Source: Pseudorhodoferax sp. Leaf274
GTDB taxonomy: Bacteria; Pseudomonadota; Gammaproteobacteria; Burkholderiales; Burkholderiaceae_C
Assembly: GCF_001422445.1 (NCBI RefSeq)
Contig: NZ_LMNA01000010.1
Location: forward strand, 1 to 64,000
Direction of reading: 5' to 3'
Length of the DNA stretch: 64,000 bases
Shown: positions 23,543-31,868 of the stretch, one piece after another
Position numbering within the stretch: position 1 is the stretch's first letter
How the letters are laid out: each line of letters starts with the position of its first letter
Notes under the pieces: generated by a model
The model's database searches: none
The model's input: the letters and a program-made list of their open reading frames with translations, nothing else
What the model was told of the DNA's origin: nothing
Translations under genes and position numbers: made by a program

Positions 23543-24277
23543 ATGCGCGGTCCCACCACAAACATTGGCCGAGCGCACGAACACGCCCCCATCGCCATGG
23601 TCAGCGGTGGCACCCGCGGCATCGGCCTGGCCATCGCCCGCGAACTGCTGGCCCACGGCTGGCGCGTGAGCGTGGGCGCGCGCAGCGCCACCGACGCCTA
23701 TGCCGGCTACAGCGCCAACCAGCTGCGCGTCTACCGCTTCGACGCCGAAGACAAGCAGAGCGAGACCGACTGGGTGGCCGCCACCGTGCGCGACTTCGGC
23801 GGCATCGACGCGCTCGTGCACAACGCAGGGATCCTCAGCACCCGCTCTGTCGTCGCGGCGGACGACGACGAGGTCGACCGGCTGCTGGAGGTCAACGTCA
23901 AGTCGCCGCTGCGCCTGACGCGCAAGGCCTGGCCACATCTGCTGGCGGCACGCGAAGGCAAGGTGCTGGTGATGGCCTCGCTGGCAGGCAAGCGCGTGCG
24001 CAATGCCGACGCCTCGCTCTACGCGTTGAGCAAGGCGGCCGTGCTCTCGCTGGCCCATGGCATCCGCCATTGCGGCGCCGAAGCGCGCGTACGCTGCACG
24101 GCGCTGTGCCCTGGCTTCGTCGCCACCGACATGGTGGCCGGCCTGCCGCTCGAACAGCAGCAGCAGGCCACGCGGCCCGAAGACATCGCGCGCATCGCGC
24201 GCATGGCGCTCGAACTGCCCGCCTCGGCCAGCGTGGCCGAGATCCCCATCAGCTGGACCGTCGAACCCCAATACTGA
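23543..24277 (+). CDS. Short-chain dehydrogenase/reductase
   Basis: A 244-residue SDR. The NAD(P) motif is GGTRGIG (~residues 22-28), NAG appears at ~93-95 (VHNAGIL), and the catalytic triad is visible as Ser in VMASLAG, then Tyr and Lys in LYALSKAA. The start ATG 23543 directly follows the GntR gene stop; it gives the first beta strand IAMVSGG a normal lead-in, while ATG 23597 would cut into that strand. It ends 9 nt before the second amidohydrolase gene. It may oxidise an alcohol or aldehyde intermediate of the pathway; the substrate is unknown. Confidence 0.9.
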   Translation: MRGPTTNIGRAHEHAPIAMVSGGTRGIGLAIARELLAHGWRVSVGARSATDAYAGYSANQLRVYRFDAEDKQSETDWVAATVRDFGGIDALVHNAGILSTRSVVAADDDEVDRLLEVNVKSPLRLTRKAWPHLLAAREGKVLVMASLAGKRVRNADASLYALSKAAVLSLAHGIRHCGAEARVRCTALCPGFVATDMVAGLPLEQQQQATRPEDIARIARMALELPASASVAEIPISWTVEPQY

Positions 24278-24286
24278 AAGACCTCC

Positions 24287-25315
24287 ATGAAAGTCATCTA
24301 CAGCGACCAGCACACCGGCCACGACCCGCAGCAGTTCATCGTGCGCGGCCGCATGAAGCGCAGCAACGAGCAACCCGAACGCGGCACGCTGCTGCTGAAC
24401 GCCGCGCGCGCCCAGGGCCACGAAGTCATCTCGCCCGAGGACCACGGCCCCGGCCCGCGCGCCGCCATCCACACGCCGCAGTACCTGCGCTTCCTGGAGA
24501 CTGCGTGGGAGCGCTGGCAGCAGCTCGAAGGCGCCTCCGAAGAGGTGATGCCCAACGTGCACCCGTTCCCGGGCCAGCCCTTCACCTACCCCGACAGCCT
24601 GGTCGGCCAGGCCGGCTACCACATGGGCGACATGGCCTGCTCCATCGGCCGCCACACCTGGCATGCCGCGACCTGGTCGGCCCACGTGGCCACGCACGCG
24701 GCCCAGCTGGTGCTGGACGGCGAACGCGCCGCCTACGCGCTGTGCCGCCCGCCTGGCCACCACGCCTACGCCGACCGCGCCAACGGCTTCACCTACCTCA
24801 ACAACGCGGCCATCGCGGCCCAGCACCTGCGCCGCAAGCACGACCGCGTGGCGATCCTGGACATCGACGTGCACCACGGCAACGGCACGCAGGGCATCTT
24901 CTGGCGCCGCAAGGACGTGCTGACGGTCTCGCTGCACGGCGACCCCCACTTCTGCACGCCCTTCTTCACGGGCCATGCCCACGAGACCGGCGAAGGCGAA
25001 GGCCTGGGCTACAACCTCAACCTGCCACTGGCGCGCGGCACGCAGGACGAGGGCTTCCTGGCCGCCCTGGACACGGCCCTGTCCACCATCCGCGCCTACG
25101 CGCCGGGCGCGCTGGTCGTGGCCCTGGGCCTGGACGCCCACGAGCACGACCCCTACCAGATGCTGGCCGTCAGCACGGCGGGCTTCGGGCGCATCCTGGG
25201 CGAGGTCGCGCGCCTGGGCCTGCCCACCGTGCTGGTGCAGGAAGGCGGCTACCTGTCGGAAGACCTGGGGCCCAACCTGGCAAGCGCGCTGGGTGGGTTC
25301 GAGGGGGCGGCATGA
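24287..25315 (+). CDS. Acetylpolyamine amidohydrolase-like (histone deacetylase family), copy 2
   Basis: A 342-residue Zn amidohydrolase, homologous to the product at 20810. Motifs are RPPGHHAY (catalytic His pair), LDIDVHHGNGT (Zn ligands), the third Asp in GLDAHEHDP, and VLVQEGGYL. The N-terminus MKVIYSDQHTGHDPQQFI resembles acetylpolyamine amidohydrolases more closely than copy 1 does. GAAAGA precedes the ATG. The 3' end (last ten bases) is part of a 56-bp direct repeat that recurs at 25419. Together with the aminotransferases it suggests deacylation of an N-acylated amine before transamination. Confidence 0.9.
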   Translation: MKVIYSDQHTGHDPQQFIVRGRMKRSNEQPERGTLLLNAARAQGHEVISPEDHGPGPRAAIHTPQYLRFLETAWERWQQLEGASEEVMPNVHPFPGQPFTYPDSLVGQAGYHMGDMACSIGRHTWHAATWSAHVATHAAQLVLDGERAAYALCRPPGHHAYADRANGFTYLNNAAIAAQHLRRKHDRVAILDIDVHHGNGTQGIFWRRKDVLTVSLHGDPHFCTPFFTGHAHETGEGEGLGYNLNLPLARGTQDEGFLAALDTALSTIRAYAPGALVVALGLDAHEHDPYQMLAVSTAGFGRILGEVARLGLPTVLVQEGGYLSEDLGPNLASALGGFEGAA

Positions 25316-25361
25316 GCGCACCTGGCGAGGGGCCCCGCGCAGCGGGGATCGACAGCAGCGC
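25306..25361. repeat. Direct repeat B, unit 1 (56 bp)
   Basis: This unit covers the stop region of the amidohydrolase gene and the bases after it. It matches 25419-25474 at 55 of 56 positions (period 113 bp). It contains CCCCGC-GCA-GCGGGG, a 6-bp hairpin. No T run follows, so it does not look like a standard terminator. Confidence 0.8.
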
Positions 25362-25418
25362 GCGTGCCGCCAGCCACCGGCAGCGCGACCTCGTTGCCAC
25401 GCACGGCGGCACGGAGGT

Positions 25419-25474
25419 GGCGGCATGAGCGCACCTGGCGAGGGGCCCTGCGCAGCGGGGATCGACAGCAGCGC
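25419..25474. repeat. Direct repeat B, unit 2 (56 bp)
   Basis: This is the second copy of the unit at 25306-25361, with a single C/T difference inside the hairpin (CCCTGC-GCA-GCGGGG). Like unit 1 it is preceded by GAGG and contains a GGCGGCATGA stop-like segment. This suggests that the 3' end of the amidohydrolase gene was duplicated with its downstream flank. Confidence 0.8.
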
Positions 25475-25496
25475 CCAGGCAGCGGCAGCGTGCATG

Positions 25497-25612
25497 CGTT
25501 CTCCGGCCCACGCTCGCGGAAACCGGCAATGGCTTGCGGGAAGCACGCCCTCGAACACCGCTGGCGCGCCAGATCGGTATCTCGCCATCGCGAATGGGAC
25601 CTGCGCCCGCAC
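25497..25612. repeat. Repeat A, inverted and diverged partial copy
   Basis: Read on the minus strand, this segment resembles the right part of repeat A. GCGTTCTCCGG-CC-CACGCTCGCG here matches the complement of 25812-25834, and CGCGAATGGGACCTGCGCCCG matches the complement of the block at ~25708-25735 with few changes. The middle is diverged. Spacing between the matching blocks is nearly the same in both copies (~110 bp). Confidence 0.6.
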
Positions 25613-25660
25613 GCCCACTGCCACCGCCCTCGGCCACAGCTGCTCACCAGGCGCGCACCG

Positions 25661-25855
25661 CTCGCGCGCCTTCGCATGCGCACGACGTGAGGCAGGTGGT
25701 GCTGACATGCGGGCGCAGGGGCCATTCGCGGCCCAGAGATGGCTGGCGAGGCACGCCGTTGGCGAGCGAGCACAACCCCCTTCAACAGCCACCGGTCGGC
25801 GCGAGCGTGCCCCGGAGAACGCGTGTCTGCGCCGCCTGCCGTTTGGGCCACAACG
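25661..25855. repeat. Intergenic repeat A, copy 2 (~195 bp)
   Basis: Same orientation as copy 1 at 18284-18477 and of nearly equal length. Identity is high at both ends and lower in the middle. It lies 27 bp before the kinase gene. With copy 1 it brackets the dehydrogenase-to-amidohydrolase segment, which could be lost or inverted by recombination. Confidence 0.75.
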
Positions 25856-25882
25856 CTCGCGCACCGAAAACAAGGCAACGAC

Positions 25883-26980
25883 ATGAGCACCGAAGACCTC
25901 GACGCCGCCATCCGCGCAGCCCTGCCGGAAGCCGCAGTGCTGACCGCCCCGCCGGCCCCGGTCGCCACCGCTTGGGCAGCCGACCAACTACAGCGCCTCT
26001 ACGGCATGCAAGGCCGGCTCAAGCCCCTCACCGGCGAGCGCGACGCCAACTTCCTGCTGGAACCGGCCGGCGGTGGCGCGCGCTGCATGCTCAAGCTTTC
26101 GCACCCCGACGAAGACCCACTCGTGGCGGACTTCCAGACCCAGGCGCTATTGCACGTCGCGCGCACCGATTCCGCCCTGCCCGTGCAGCGCCTGCTGCCC
26201 GACCTGCAAGGCGCGCCCTCGGTGCAGATCGAAGATGCCGAAGGCCGCACGCGCGTGGCCCGGGTCTTCATCTACCTCGAAGGCCTGCCCATGCCGCAGG
26301 CGCCGCGCTCGGCCGCGCAGCGCAGCAGCGTGGCGCGCATGCTGGCCCGGCTCGACAGCGCGCTGGCCAGCCTGGAGCACCCTGCCTCTGCGCGCGAACT
26401 GCCCTGGGACATCCAGCGCGCCGACCGCGTGCGCCCGCTGCTCGTGCACGTGGCCGACCCGGCCCGCCGCGCGCTGGCCGAGGCCGCACTCGACGGCTTC
26501 GCGCAGCGCACCAAGCCAAGGCTGGCCGATCTGCGCCGCCAGCCCATCCACAACGACTTCAACCTCTACAACCTGCTGGTCGACCCGGCCGATCCTGCCC
26601 GTGTCTCCGGCATCCTGGACTTCGGCGACATGGTGCACGCGCCGCTCGTGGACGACCTGGCCGTCGCGGCCTCGTACCACATCGACGAGCAAGGCGACGC
26701 GCTGGCCACCATCGCGCGGTTCGCGGCCGACTACCACGCGGTGTCGCCGCTGGCCGATGCCGAGACCCTGGCGCTGCTCGACCTCGTGCGCGCACGCCTG
26801 TCCATGGTGGTGGCGATCAGCGGCTGGCGCGCTGCCCGCCAACCGGACAACGCAGCCTATCTGATGCGCAACAACGCGGTGTCGTGGGCCAGGCTGCAGG
26901 CCTGCGCCGACCTGACGCCCGAACAGGTGCAGGACGCCATCCACGCCGCCTGCCGCATCCAGGAGACCACCCATGCCTGA
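25883..26980 (+). CDS. APH-fold kinase, hydroxylysine kinase-like
   Basis: A 365-residue small-molecule kinase of the aminoglycoside phosphotransferase/choline kinase fold. The ATP-binding Lys is in CMLKLSHP, the Brenner motif is HNDFNLYNLL and the Mg-binding motif is GILDFGDM. AAGG lies 7 nt upstream of the ATG. The gene overlaps by 8 nt the next gene, an AGXT2L-type PLP enzyme. In animals, hydroxylysine kinase (same fold) works with a phospho-lyase of exactly that type, and bacterial fusions of the two are known. The phospho-acceptor is thus probably an amino alcohol such as 5-hydroxylysine or ethanolamine; this is inferred from the pairing, not proved. Confidence 0.8.
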   Translation: MSTEDLDAAIRAALPEAAVLTAPPAPVATAWAADQLQRLYGMQGRLKPLTGERDANFLLEPAGGGARCMLKLSHPDEDPLVADFQTQALLHVARTDSALPVQRLLPDLQGAPSVQIEDAEGRTRVARVFIYLEGLPMPQAPRSAAQRSSVARMLARLDSALASLEHPASARELPWDIQRADRVRPLLVHVADPARRALAEAALDGFAQRTKPRLADLRRQPIHNDFNLYNLLVDPADPARVSGILDFGDMVHAPLVDDLAVAASYHIDEQGDALATIARFAADYHAVSPLADAETLALLDLVRARLSMVVAISGWRAARQPDNAAYLMRNNAVSWARLQACADLTPEQVQDAIHAACRIQETTHA

Positions 26981-28241
26981 GACCTCCACCGCCGACATGC
27001 TCGCGCGCCGCGCGCGCCTGCTGGGCCCGGCCTACCGGCTGTTCTACGAGGAACCCTTCCATCCCGTACGCGGCGAAGGCGTGTGGCTCTACGACCAGGC
27101 CGGCACGCCCTGGCTGGACGCCTACAACAACGTGGTGCCGCTGGGCCATGCGCGGCCCGAGGTGGTGGAGGCCATCGCGCGCCAGGCCTCCGTGCTCAAC
27201 ACCCATACGCGCTACCTGCACGAGGGCATCCTCGACTACGCCGAGCGCCTGCTGGCCACCATGCCCCCCGAACTCGGCCACGCCACCTTCACCTGCACGG
27301 GCAGCGAGGCCAACGACCTGGCCATGCGCATCGCCACGGCGCACACGGGCGGCACCGGCCTCATCGTGACGCGCTTCGCCTACCACGGCGTGACGGCGGC
27401 CATCGCCTGCGCCTCGCCCTCGCTGGGGCAGTACGTGCGCATCGGCGACAACGTGCGGCTGGTGGATGCACCCACGGGCGGCGATGCCGAGACCGGCAAG
27501 CGTTTCGCCGATGGCGTGCGCGCGGCCATCGCCGACCTGCAGGCGCATGGCCTGAAGCCCGCCGCGCTGCTCGTGGACACCGTGTTCTCGAGCGACGGCG
27601 TGTTCACGGCGCCGGCGGGCTTTCTGCGCGAGGCCGTGGAGGCCATCCACGCGGCCGGCGGCGTCTTCATCGCCGACGAGGTGCAGCCGGGCTTCGGCCG
27701 CACGGGCGAGGCCTTCTGGGGCTTTGAGCGCCACGGCGTGGTGCCCGACATGGTGACCATGGGCAAGCCCATGGGCAACGGCCACCCGGTGGCCGGCCTC
27801 ACCGTGCGGCCCGAGGTCATGAAGGCTTTCGGCCAGGCCAGCCGCTACTTCAACACCTTCGGCGGCAACCCGGTCTCGATGGCCGCGGCCTCGGCCGTGC
27901 TCGACGTGATCCAGCAGAACGGCCTGCAGGCCAACGCGCTCCACGTGGGCAACTACCTGCGCGAGAAACTGGCAGCGCTGGGCCAGCGCCATGCCATCGT
28001 CGGCGAGGCACGCGGCGCCGGCCTGTTCGTGGGCCTGGAACTCGTGGCCGACCGCACCACGCGCGCGCCGGCCACGGCCCAGGCGGCCAAGGTCGTCAAC
28101 GGCCTGCGCCAGCGCCAGGTGTTGCTGAGCGCGACCGGGCCGGACGCCAACGTGCTCAAGATCCGCCCGCCGCTGGTGTTCCAGCGCGAGCATGCGGACC
28201 TGCTGGTCGAGCGGCTGGACGAGGTGCTGGGCACGCTCTGA
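26973..28241 (+). CDS. Class III PLP enzyme, AGXT2L-like phospho-lyase (or aminotransferase)
   Basis: A 422-residue fold-type I PLP protein. The N-terminal part has LFYEEPFHPVRGEGVWLYD, then VLNTHTRYLHEGILDYAERL, which is strikingly like animal AGXT2L1/2 (ethanolamine-phosphate and phosphohydroxylysine phospho-lyases). PLP sites are TGSEANDLAMR, ADEVQPGFGRTG and the Schiff-base Lys in TMGKPMGNGHPV. AGGAG lies 7 nt before the ATG, and the gene overlaps the kinase gene. The inferred reaction is removal of phosphate and ammonia from a phosphorylated amino alcohol to an aldehyde. An ordinary transaminase remains possible because the class is hard to split by eye. Confidence 0.82.
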   Translation: MPETSTADMLARRARLLGPAYRLFYEEPFHPVRGEGVWLYDQAGTPWLDAYNNVVPLGHARPEVVEAIARQASVLNTHTRYLHEGILDYAERLLATMPPELGHATFTCTGSEANDLAMRIATAHTGGTGLIVTRFAYHGVTAAIACASPSLGQYVRIGDNVRLVDAPTGGDAETGKRFADGVRAAIADLQAHGLKPAALLVDTVFSSDGVFTAPAGFLREAVEAIHAAGGVFIADEVQPGFGRTGEAFWGFERHGVVPDMVTMGKPMGNGHPVAGLTVRPEVMKAFGQASRYFNTFGGNPVSMAAASAVLDVIQQNGLQANALHVGNYLREKLAALGQRHAIVGEARGAGLFVGLELVADRTTRAPATAQAAKVVNGLRQRQVLLSATGPDANVLKIRPPLVFQREHADLLVERLDEVLGTL

Positions 28242-28286
28242 GCGCCGGCGGGCCAGGCGCTGGGCTATCCTTCGGCCCGCACCACC

Positions 28287-29066
28287 ATGGGCCAAGCCTT
28301 CCAATCCCTGTCGATGCCGGCCGTCATGGCCTGGGGCCTGCTGTTCTTCGGCGGCATCTACCTCGTGTTCGGCGCGCTGAACTGGCTGCTCACGCGGCAT
28401 CTGCTGCCCGCGCTGGGCATCGGCCGCGTGCTCGACCCGCGGCCGGTCACGTCCGAGCAACTGCGGCGCGAACTGCTGCAGTCGGGCGCCTCGGTGCTGA
28501 TCTTCGGGCTGGGCATGGTCTTCCCCTGGGGCCTATTGCAGCTGGGCTGGGCCCGCTTCGCGGTCGACCCCAGCGGCTGGCGCATCGCGCTGGAGATCCT
28601 GGTGCTCGTGGTCTGGAACGACGTCCACTTCTGGATCAACCACCGGCTGCTGCACACGCGCTGGCTCAAGCGCTTCCATGGCCCGCACCACCGCTCCATG
28701 GTCAGCACGCCGTGGTCCACCTACAGCTTCCACCCGGTGGAGGCGGCCATGCTGGGCAACGTGATCCTGCTGCCCATGGTGCTGCACGACTTCAGCTTCT
28801 GGGCGCTGGCCTCGGTGCCGGTGTTCAGCCTGGTGCTCAACAACATCGGCCACGCCAACTACGACTTCTTCACGGGCGTGTCGTACGGCCACTGGTTCGC
28901 GGCCAGCCGGCGCCACCACCTGCACCATGCGGCGCATGCGGGCAACTACGGTTTTCAGTTCACATTCATGGATCGGTTGTTCCGTACGCGGCTGCCGGCC
29001 GATGCGGCCGATCCGCAGATCGCTGCCTGGCGGCGCAGGCAGGAGCGGCGTGCGCAGCAGGGCTGA
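28287..29066 (+). CDS. Sterol desaturase/fatty acid hydroxylase-family membrane protein
   Basis: A 259-residue integral membrane diiron protein. The His boxes are HFWINHRLLH, KRFHGPHHRSM and RRHHLHHAAH, which together make the eight-His pattern of the family (C4-methyl oxidase, beta-carotene and fatty acid hydroxylases). About four membrane helices surround them. It would hydroxylate or desaturate a lipid at the membrane face using O2. The start ATG 28287 has no obvious ribosome site. The 3' end overlaps the next desaturase gene by 17 nt, so they are coupled. It opens a four-gene lipid operon. Confidence 0.87.
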   Translation: MGQAFQSLSMPAVMAWGLLFFGGIYLVFGALNWLLTRHLLPALGIGRVLDPRPVTSEQLRRELLQSGASVLIFGLGMVFPWGLLQLGWARFAVDPSGWRIALEILVLVVWNDVHFWINHRLLHTRWLKRFHGPHHRSMVSTPWSTYSFHPVEAAMLGNVILLPMVLHDFSFWALASVPVFSLVLNNIGHANYDFFTGVSYGHWFAASRRHHLHHAAHAGNYGFQFTFMDRLFRTRLPADAADPQIAAWRRRQERRAQQG

Positions 29067-29955
29067 GTTGCTGCCGCGGCTGCGCCACCGCAGCGACTGG
29101 CAGAGCCTGCTCTACCTGGCCGCACTGCCGGCCCTGGCCGCCTGGCAGTGGGTGCACGGCTTCAACGCCCTGCTCTACGCGCTGATGCTGTTCCTCACGC
29201 TGGGCATCGGCGTGATCCACCACAACCACACGCACCTGCGCATGTGGCGCGGGCGCCGCACCAACCGCGCCACCGACCTCTGGATCACGCTGCTGCAAGG
29301 CCACCCGAGCTTCGTGTTCTGGCCTGCCCATGTGGCCAACCACCACCGCCACCGGCATGGCCCCGAAGACGTGGCGCGCACCTACCGCTTCGGCGGCGAC
29401 ACCAACCACCTGCTGGGCTACCTGCTGCACCCGCTGCAGGCGGCCTGGGTGCTGTACCCGCTGTTCCTGCGCTGGCTGGCCAGGCTCCACCGCCACCAGC
29501 CAGGCGCCTTCCGCTACTGCATGGCGCAGTACGCCGTGTGGCTGGGGTCCTGGGCGCTGCTGCTGGCGCTGGACTGGAAAAAGGCGCTGCTGTTCGTGAT
29601 CCTGCCGCAGCTGCACGGCCTGCACTGGCTGCTGGCCACCAACTACCTGCAGCACGCCCATGCCGACGGCAGCGCGGCCGGGCGCCAGCCTCAGGGCCAG
29701 CTCAACTACGCGCGCAACTTCGAGGGCTGGCTCAACCCGCTGCTGTTCAACATCGGCCTGCACACGGCCCACCACGAACACCCGCATGCGCACTGGTCGG
29801 CCCTGCGCGGCCTGCACCATGCGCACTACCGCGCGCGCGTGCACCCGGCCCTGAACGAAGGCGGGCTCGTGCCCTATATGCTGCGCGTCTTCGTGCTCGG
29901 CAGCCTGCTGCCGCGCTACCGCAGCCGCTCGCTGATGCCGGCCCACAACAACTGA
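29050..29955 (+). CDS. Membrane fatty acid desaturase
   Basis: A 301-residue desaturase-family protein. Three His boxes are visible: HHNHTHLRMW, HVANHHRHRHG and HTAHHEHPHAH, with helices at ~22-55, ~140-160 and ~185-205. GTG 29050 is chosen as start because AGGAG lies 4 nt before it and it overlaps the hydroxylase gene in the usual way; the reading frame extends further upstream but only as a shadow of that gene. It probably desaturates or hydroxylates an acyl chain together with the upstream enzyme. It ends 8 nt before the ketosynthase gene. Confidence 0.85.
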   Translation: MRSRAELLPRLRHRSDWQSLLYLAALPALAAWQWVHGFNALLYALMLFLTLGIGVIHHNHTHLRMWRGRRTNRATDLWITLLQGHPSFVFWPAHVANHHRHRHGPEDVARTYRFGGDTNHLLGYLLHPLQAAWVLYPLFLRWLARLHRHQPGAFRYCMAQYAVWLGSWALLLALDWKKALLFVILPQLHGLHWLLATNYLQHAHADGSAAGRQPQGQLNYARNFEGWLNPLLFNIGLHTAHHEHPHAHWSALRGLHHAHYRARVHPALNEGGLVPYMLRVFVLGSLLPRYRSRSLMPAHNN

Positions 29956-29963
29956 CCCATAAC

Positions 29964-31868
29964 ATGCCCGTCACCTTCGACCGCGTCTTCGTCCAGAGCG
30001 CCGGCTACTTCATGCCCGGCGAGCCCGTGGCCAATGCGCAGATGGACGCCTACATCGCGCCGCTCAACCGCATGTCCTCGCGCATCCAGCGCCGCATCCT
30101 GGCGGAGAACGGCATCCAGCAGCGCTACTACGCGATCGACACCGAGGGCCGCACCGTCTTCAGCAACGCCCAGATGGCGGCCCACGCCGTGCGCGACTGC
30201 CTGCAGCGCGCAGGCAGCACGCTTTCCGACGTCTCGCTGCTGGCCACCGGCAGTTCGGGCGGCGACACGCTGATGCCGGGCTTCGCCAACATGGTGCAGG
30301 GCGAGCTTGCCGCGCCGCCCATGGAGACGCTGTCGGTGCACGGCATCTGCGCGGCCGGTGTGTCGGCCATCCAGGCCGCCGCGCAGGGCGTGCAACTGGG
30401 CGCGCACCGCGCCGCGCTCGCGGTGGCGGCCGAGATGCCCTCGCGGCTGTTCAAGCGTTCGCGCTTCGCGGCGCGCGGCTACGAGACCGACTTCGACGCG
30501 CACTTCCTGCGCTGGATGCTGTCCGACGGCGCCGGCGCGCTGCTGCTCTCCGACAGCCAGGCCGCCCTGCCCCAGGCGCCCGGCCTGCGGCTGCAGCTCA
30601 AGTGGGTCCACCAGCGCGCGTTCTCGGGCGACTACCCGGTCTGCATGCAGCTGGGCCTGACCGAAGACCGCGCGCGCGGCCACCTGGATTTCGACTCCTG
30701 GACCGATGCCGAGGCGGCCGGCGCGCTCTCGCTGCGCCAGGACATCCGGCTGCTGCCGCACCTGTTCGACATCGGCATCCACGAGTACGCGCAGCTCGTG
30801 CACGGCGGCTGGCTCGACCCATCCAAGGTCGACCACTTCCTGTGCCACTACTCGTCGGAGAAGTTCATCCCCGTCGTCGAAGACCTCATGGACAAGGCGG
30901 GCCTGGCGATCCCGCGCGAGCGCTGGTACAGCAACCTGGCCTGGCGCGGCAACACGGGCGCGGCCTCCATCCTCGTGATGCTGGCCGAGTTCCTGCAGAC
31001 GCGCGAACTCAAGGCCGGCCAGCAGCTGTTCTGCTACGTGCCCGAGTCGGGCCGCTTCATGGCGGCCTACATGCTGCTGGAGGTGCAGCAAGCCGATGCC
31101 CCGGTGCCAGCGCGCCCGCCTGCGCGCGTGGCGGCGCCGGACGAGGCCAGCATCGCCCAGCCGCACGACCCGGCGACCGCCCCGGCGCCGCTGCGCGACC
31201 TGCTGACCGAGCTGGCGTCCATCTGGCACGGCTACCGCTCCGACGTGTGGCGCACGCCGCTCGTGCGGCAGATCCGCGACAGGCGTTTCGGCGTTGCCGA
31301 CTACCTCCACTGGATGGAGCACTGGGTTCCCCAGGTGCGCGAAGGCAGCCTGTGGATGCGCGAGGGCGCGGCCTCGCTGAGCGCGCCCTACCAGGGCCTG
31401 GCATCGTTGATCGGCCTGCATGCGGGCGAGGAGCAGAACGACTTCCGCATCCTGTTCGACAACTACCGCCGGGCGGGCGGCACCATCGCCGACATCGATG
31501 CGCTGCGCCGCAACCCGGGCGGCGAGGCGCTCAACGCCTACCTGCACCGGCTGGCCGCCACGCCCGACCCGTTCGGCCTGCTGGGCGCGATCTACATCAT
31601 CGAGGGCACGGGCCAGCGCATCGTGCCGGCCTTGCTGCCGCTGCTGAGGGCCGGCCTGCCCCTGCCGCCCGATGCCTTCCGCTTCCTCGAATACCACGGC
31701 CACAACGACGAGAACCACCTCGCACGCTGGCTCATGGCGGTCGAGATGGTCATGGCGCTGGACGAGGATGGCCGCGCCGCGCAGCAGATCGTCTCAACGG
31801 CGCGCCACACGGCGGCGCTGTACCTGATGCAGTTCCAGCACGTGACCGAAGGTCGGACTGCACCATGA
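29964..31868 (+). CDS. Ketosynthase III (FabH-like) fused to a heme-oxygenase-like diiron/redox domain
   Basis: A 634-residue two-domain protein. Residues 1-~372 are a thiolase-fold ketoacyl-ACP synthase III with the full Cys-His-Asn triad: C129 in HGICAAG, H295 in FLCHYSSEKF and N330 in WRGNTGAAS. A Pro/Ala linker (~375-408) leads to ~411-634, a helical domain of the heme-oxygenase-like/TENA/PqqC type. Candidate metal ligands are H486 and E489 or E490 (LHAGEEQND), E547 and the HGHNDENH cluster (H578, H580, D582, H585). A natural hypothesis is condensation of an acyl chain followed by an O2-dependent step on the product. The start ATG 29964 has no strong ribosome site. Its stop overlaps the next ATG. 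Confidence 0.85.
   Translation: MPVTFDRVFVQSAGYFMPGEPVANAQMDAYIAPLNRMSSRIQRRILAENGIQQRYYAIDTEGRTVFSNAQMAAHAVRDCLQRAGSTLSDVSLLATGSSGGDTLMPGFANMVQGELAAPPMETLSVHGICAAGVSAIQAAAQGVQLGAHRAALAVAAEMPSRLFKRSRFAARGYETDFDAHFLRWMLSDGAGALLLSDSQAALPQAPGLRLQLKWVHQRAFSGDYPVCMQLGLTEDRARGHLDFDSWTDAEAAGALSLRQDIRLLPHLFDIGIHEYAQLVHGGWLDPSKVDHFLCHYSSEKFIPVVEDLMDKAGLAIPRERWYSNLAWRGNTGAASILVMLAEFLQTRELKAGQQLFCYVPESGRFMAAYMLLEVQQADAPVPARPPARVAAPDEASIAQPHDPATAPAPLRDLLTELASIWHGYRSDVWRTPLVRQIRDRRFGVADYLHWMEHWVPQVREGSLWMREGAASLSAPYQGLASLIGLHAGEEQNDFRILFDNYRRAGGTIADIDALRRNPGGEALNAYLHRLAATPDPFGLLGAIYIIEGTGQRIVPALLPLLRAGLPLPPDAFRFLEYHGHNDENHLARWLMAVEMVMALDEDGRAAQQIVSTARHTAALYLMQFQHVTEGRTAP

Larger units (their letters stand above)
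25316..25882. other. 567-bp gene-free stretch filled with repeats
   Basis: No ORF here has a family signature. The stretch holds the tandem 56-bp units (B1 ending here, B2 at 25419-25474), an inverted diverged partial copy of repeat A (25497-25612) and a full copy of repeat A (25661-25855). The inverted and direct copies face each other, so the middle could fold into a long imperfect hairpin. The final 27 bases carry AAGG, the ribosome site of the kinase gene. Confidence 0.75.

Noticed and set aside
25306-25474. The tandem units as a CRISPR array
   Set aside because: There are only two units, a 57-bp spacer that is not unique in style, and no cas genes anywhere in the window.
25534-25882. 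Open frames running through the repeat-rich gap into the kinase gene
   Set aside because: The part upstream of 25883 is repeat sequence with no family pattern; the ATG at 25883 has a ribosome site.
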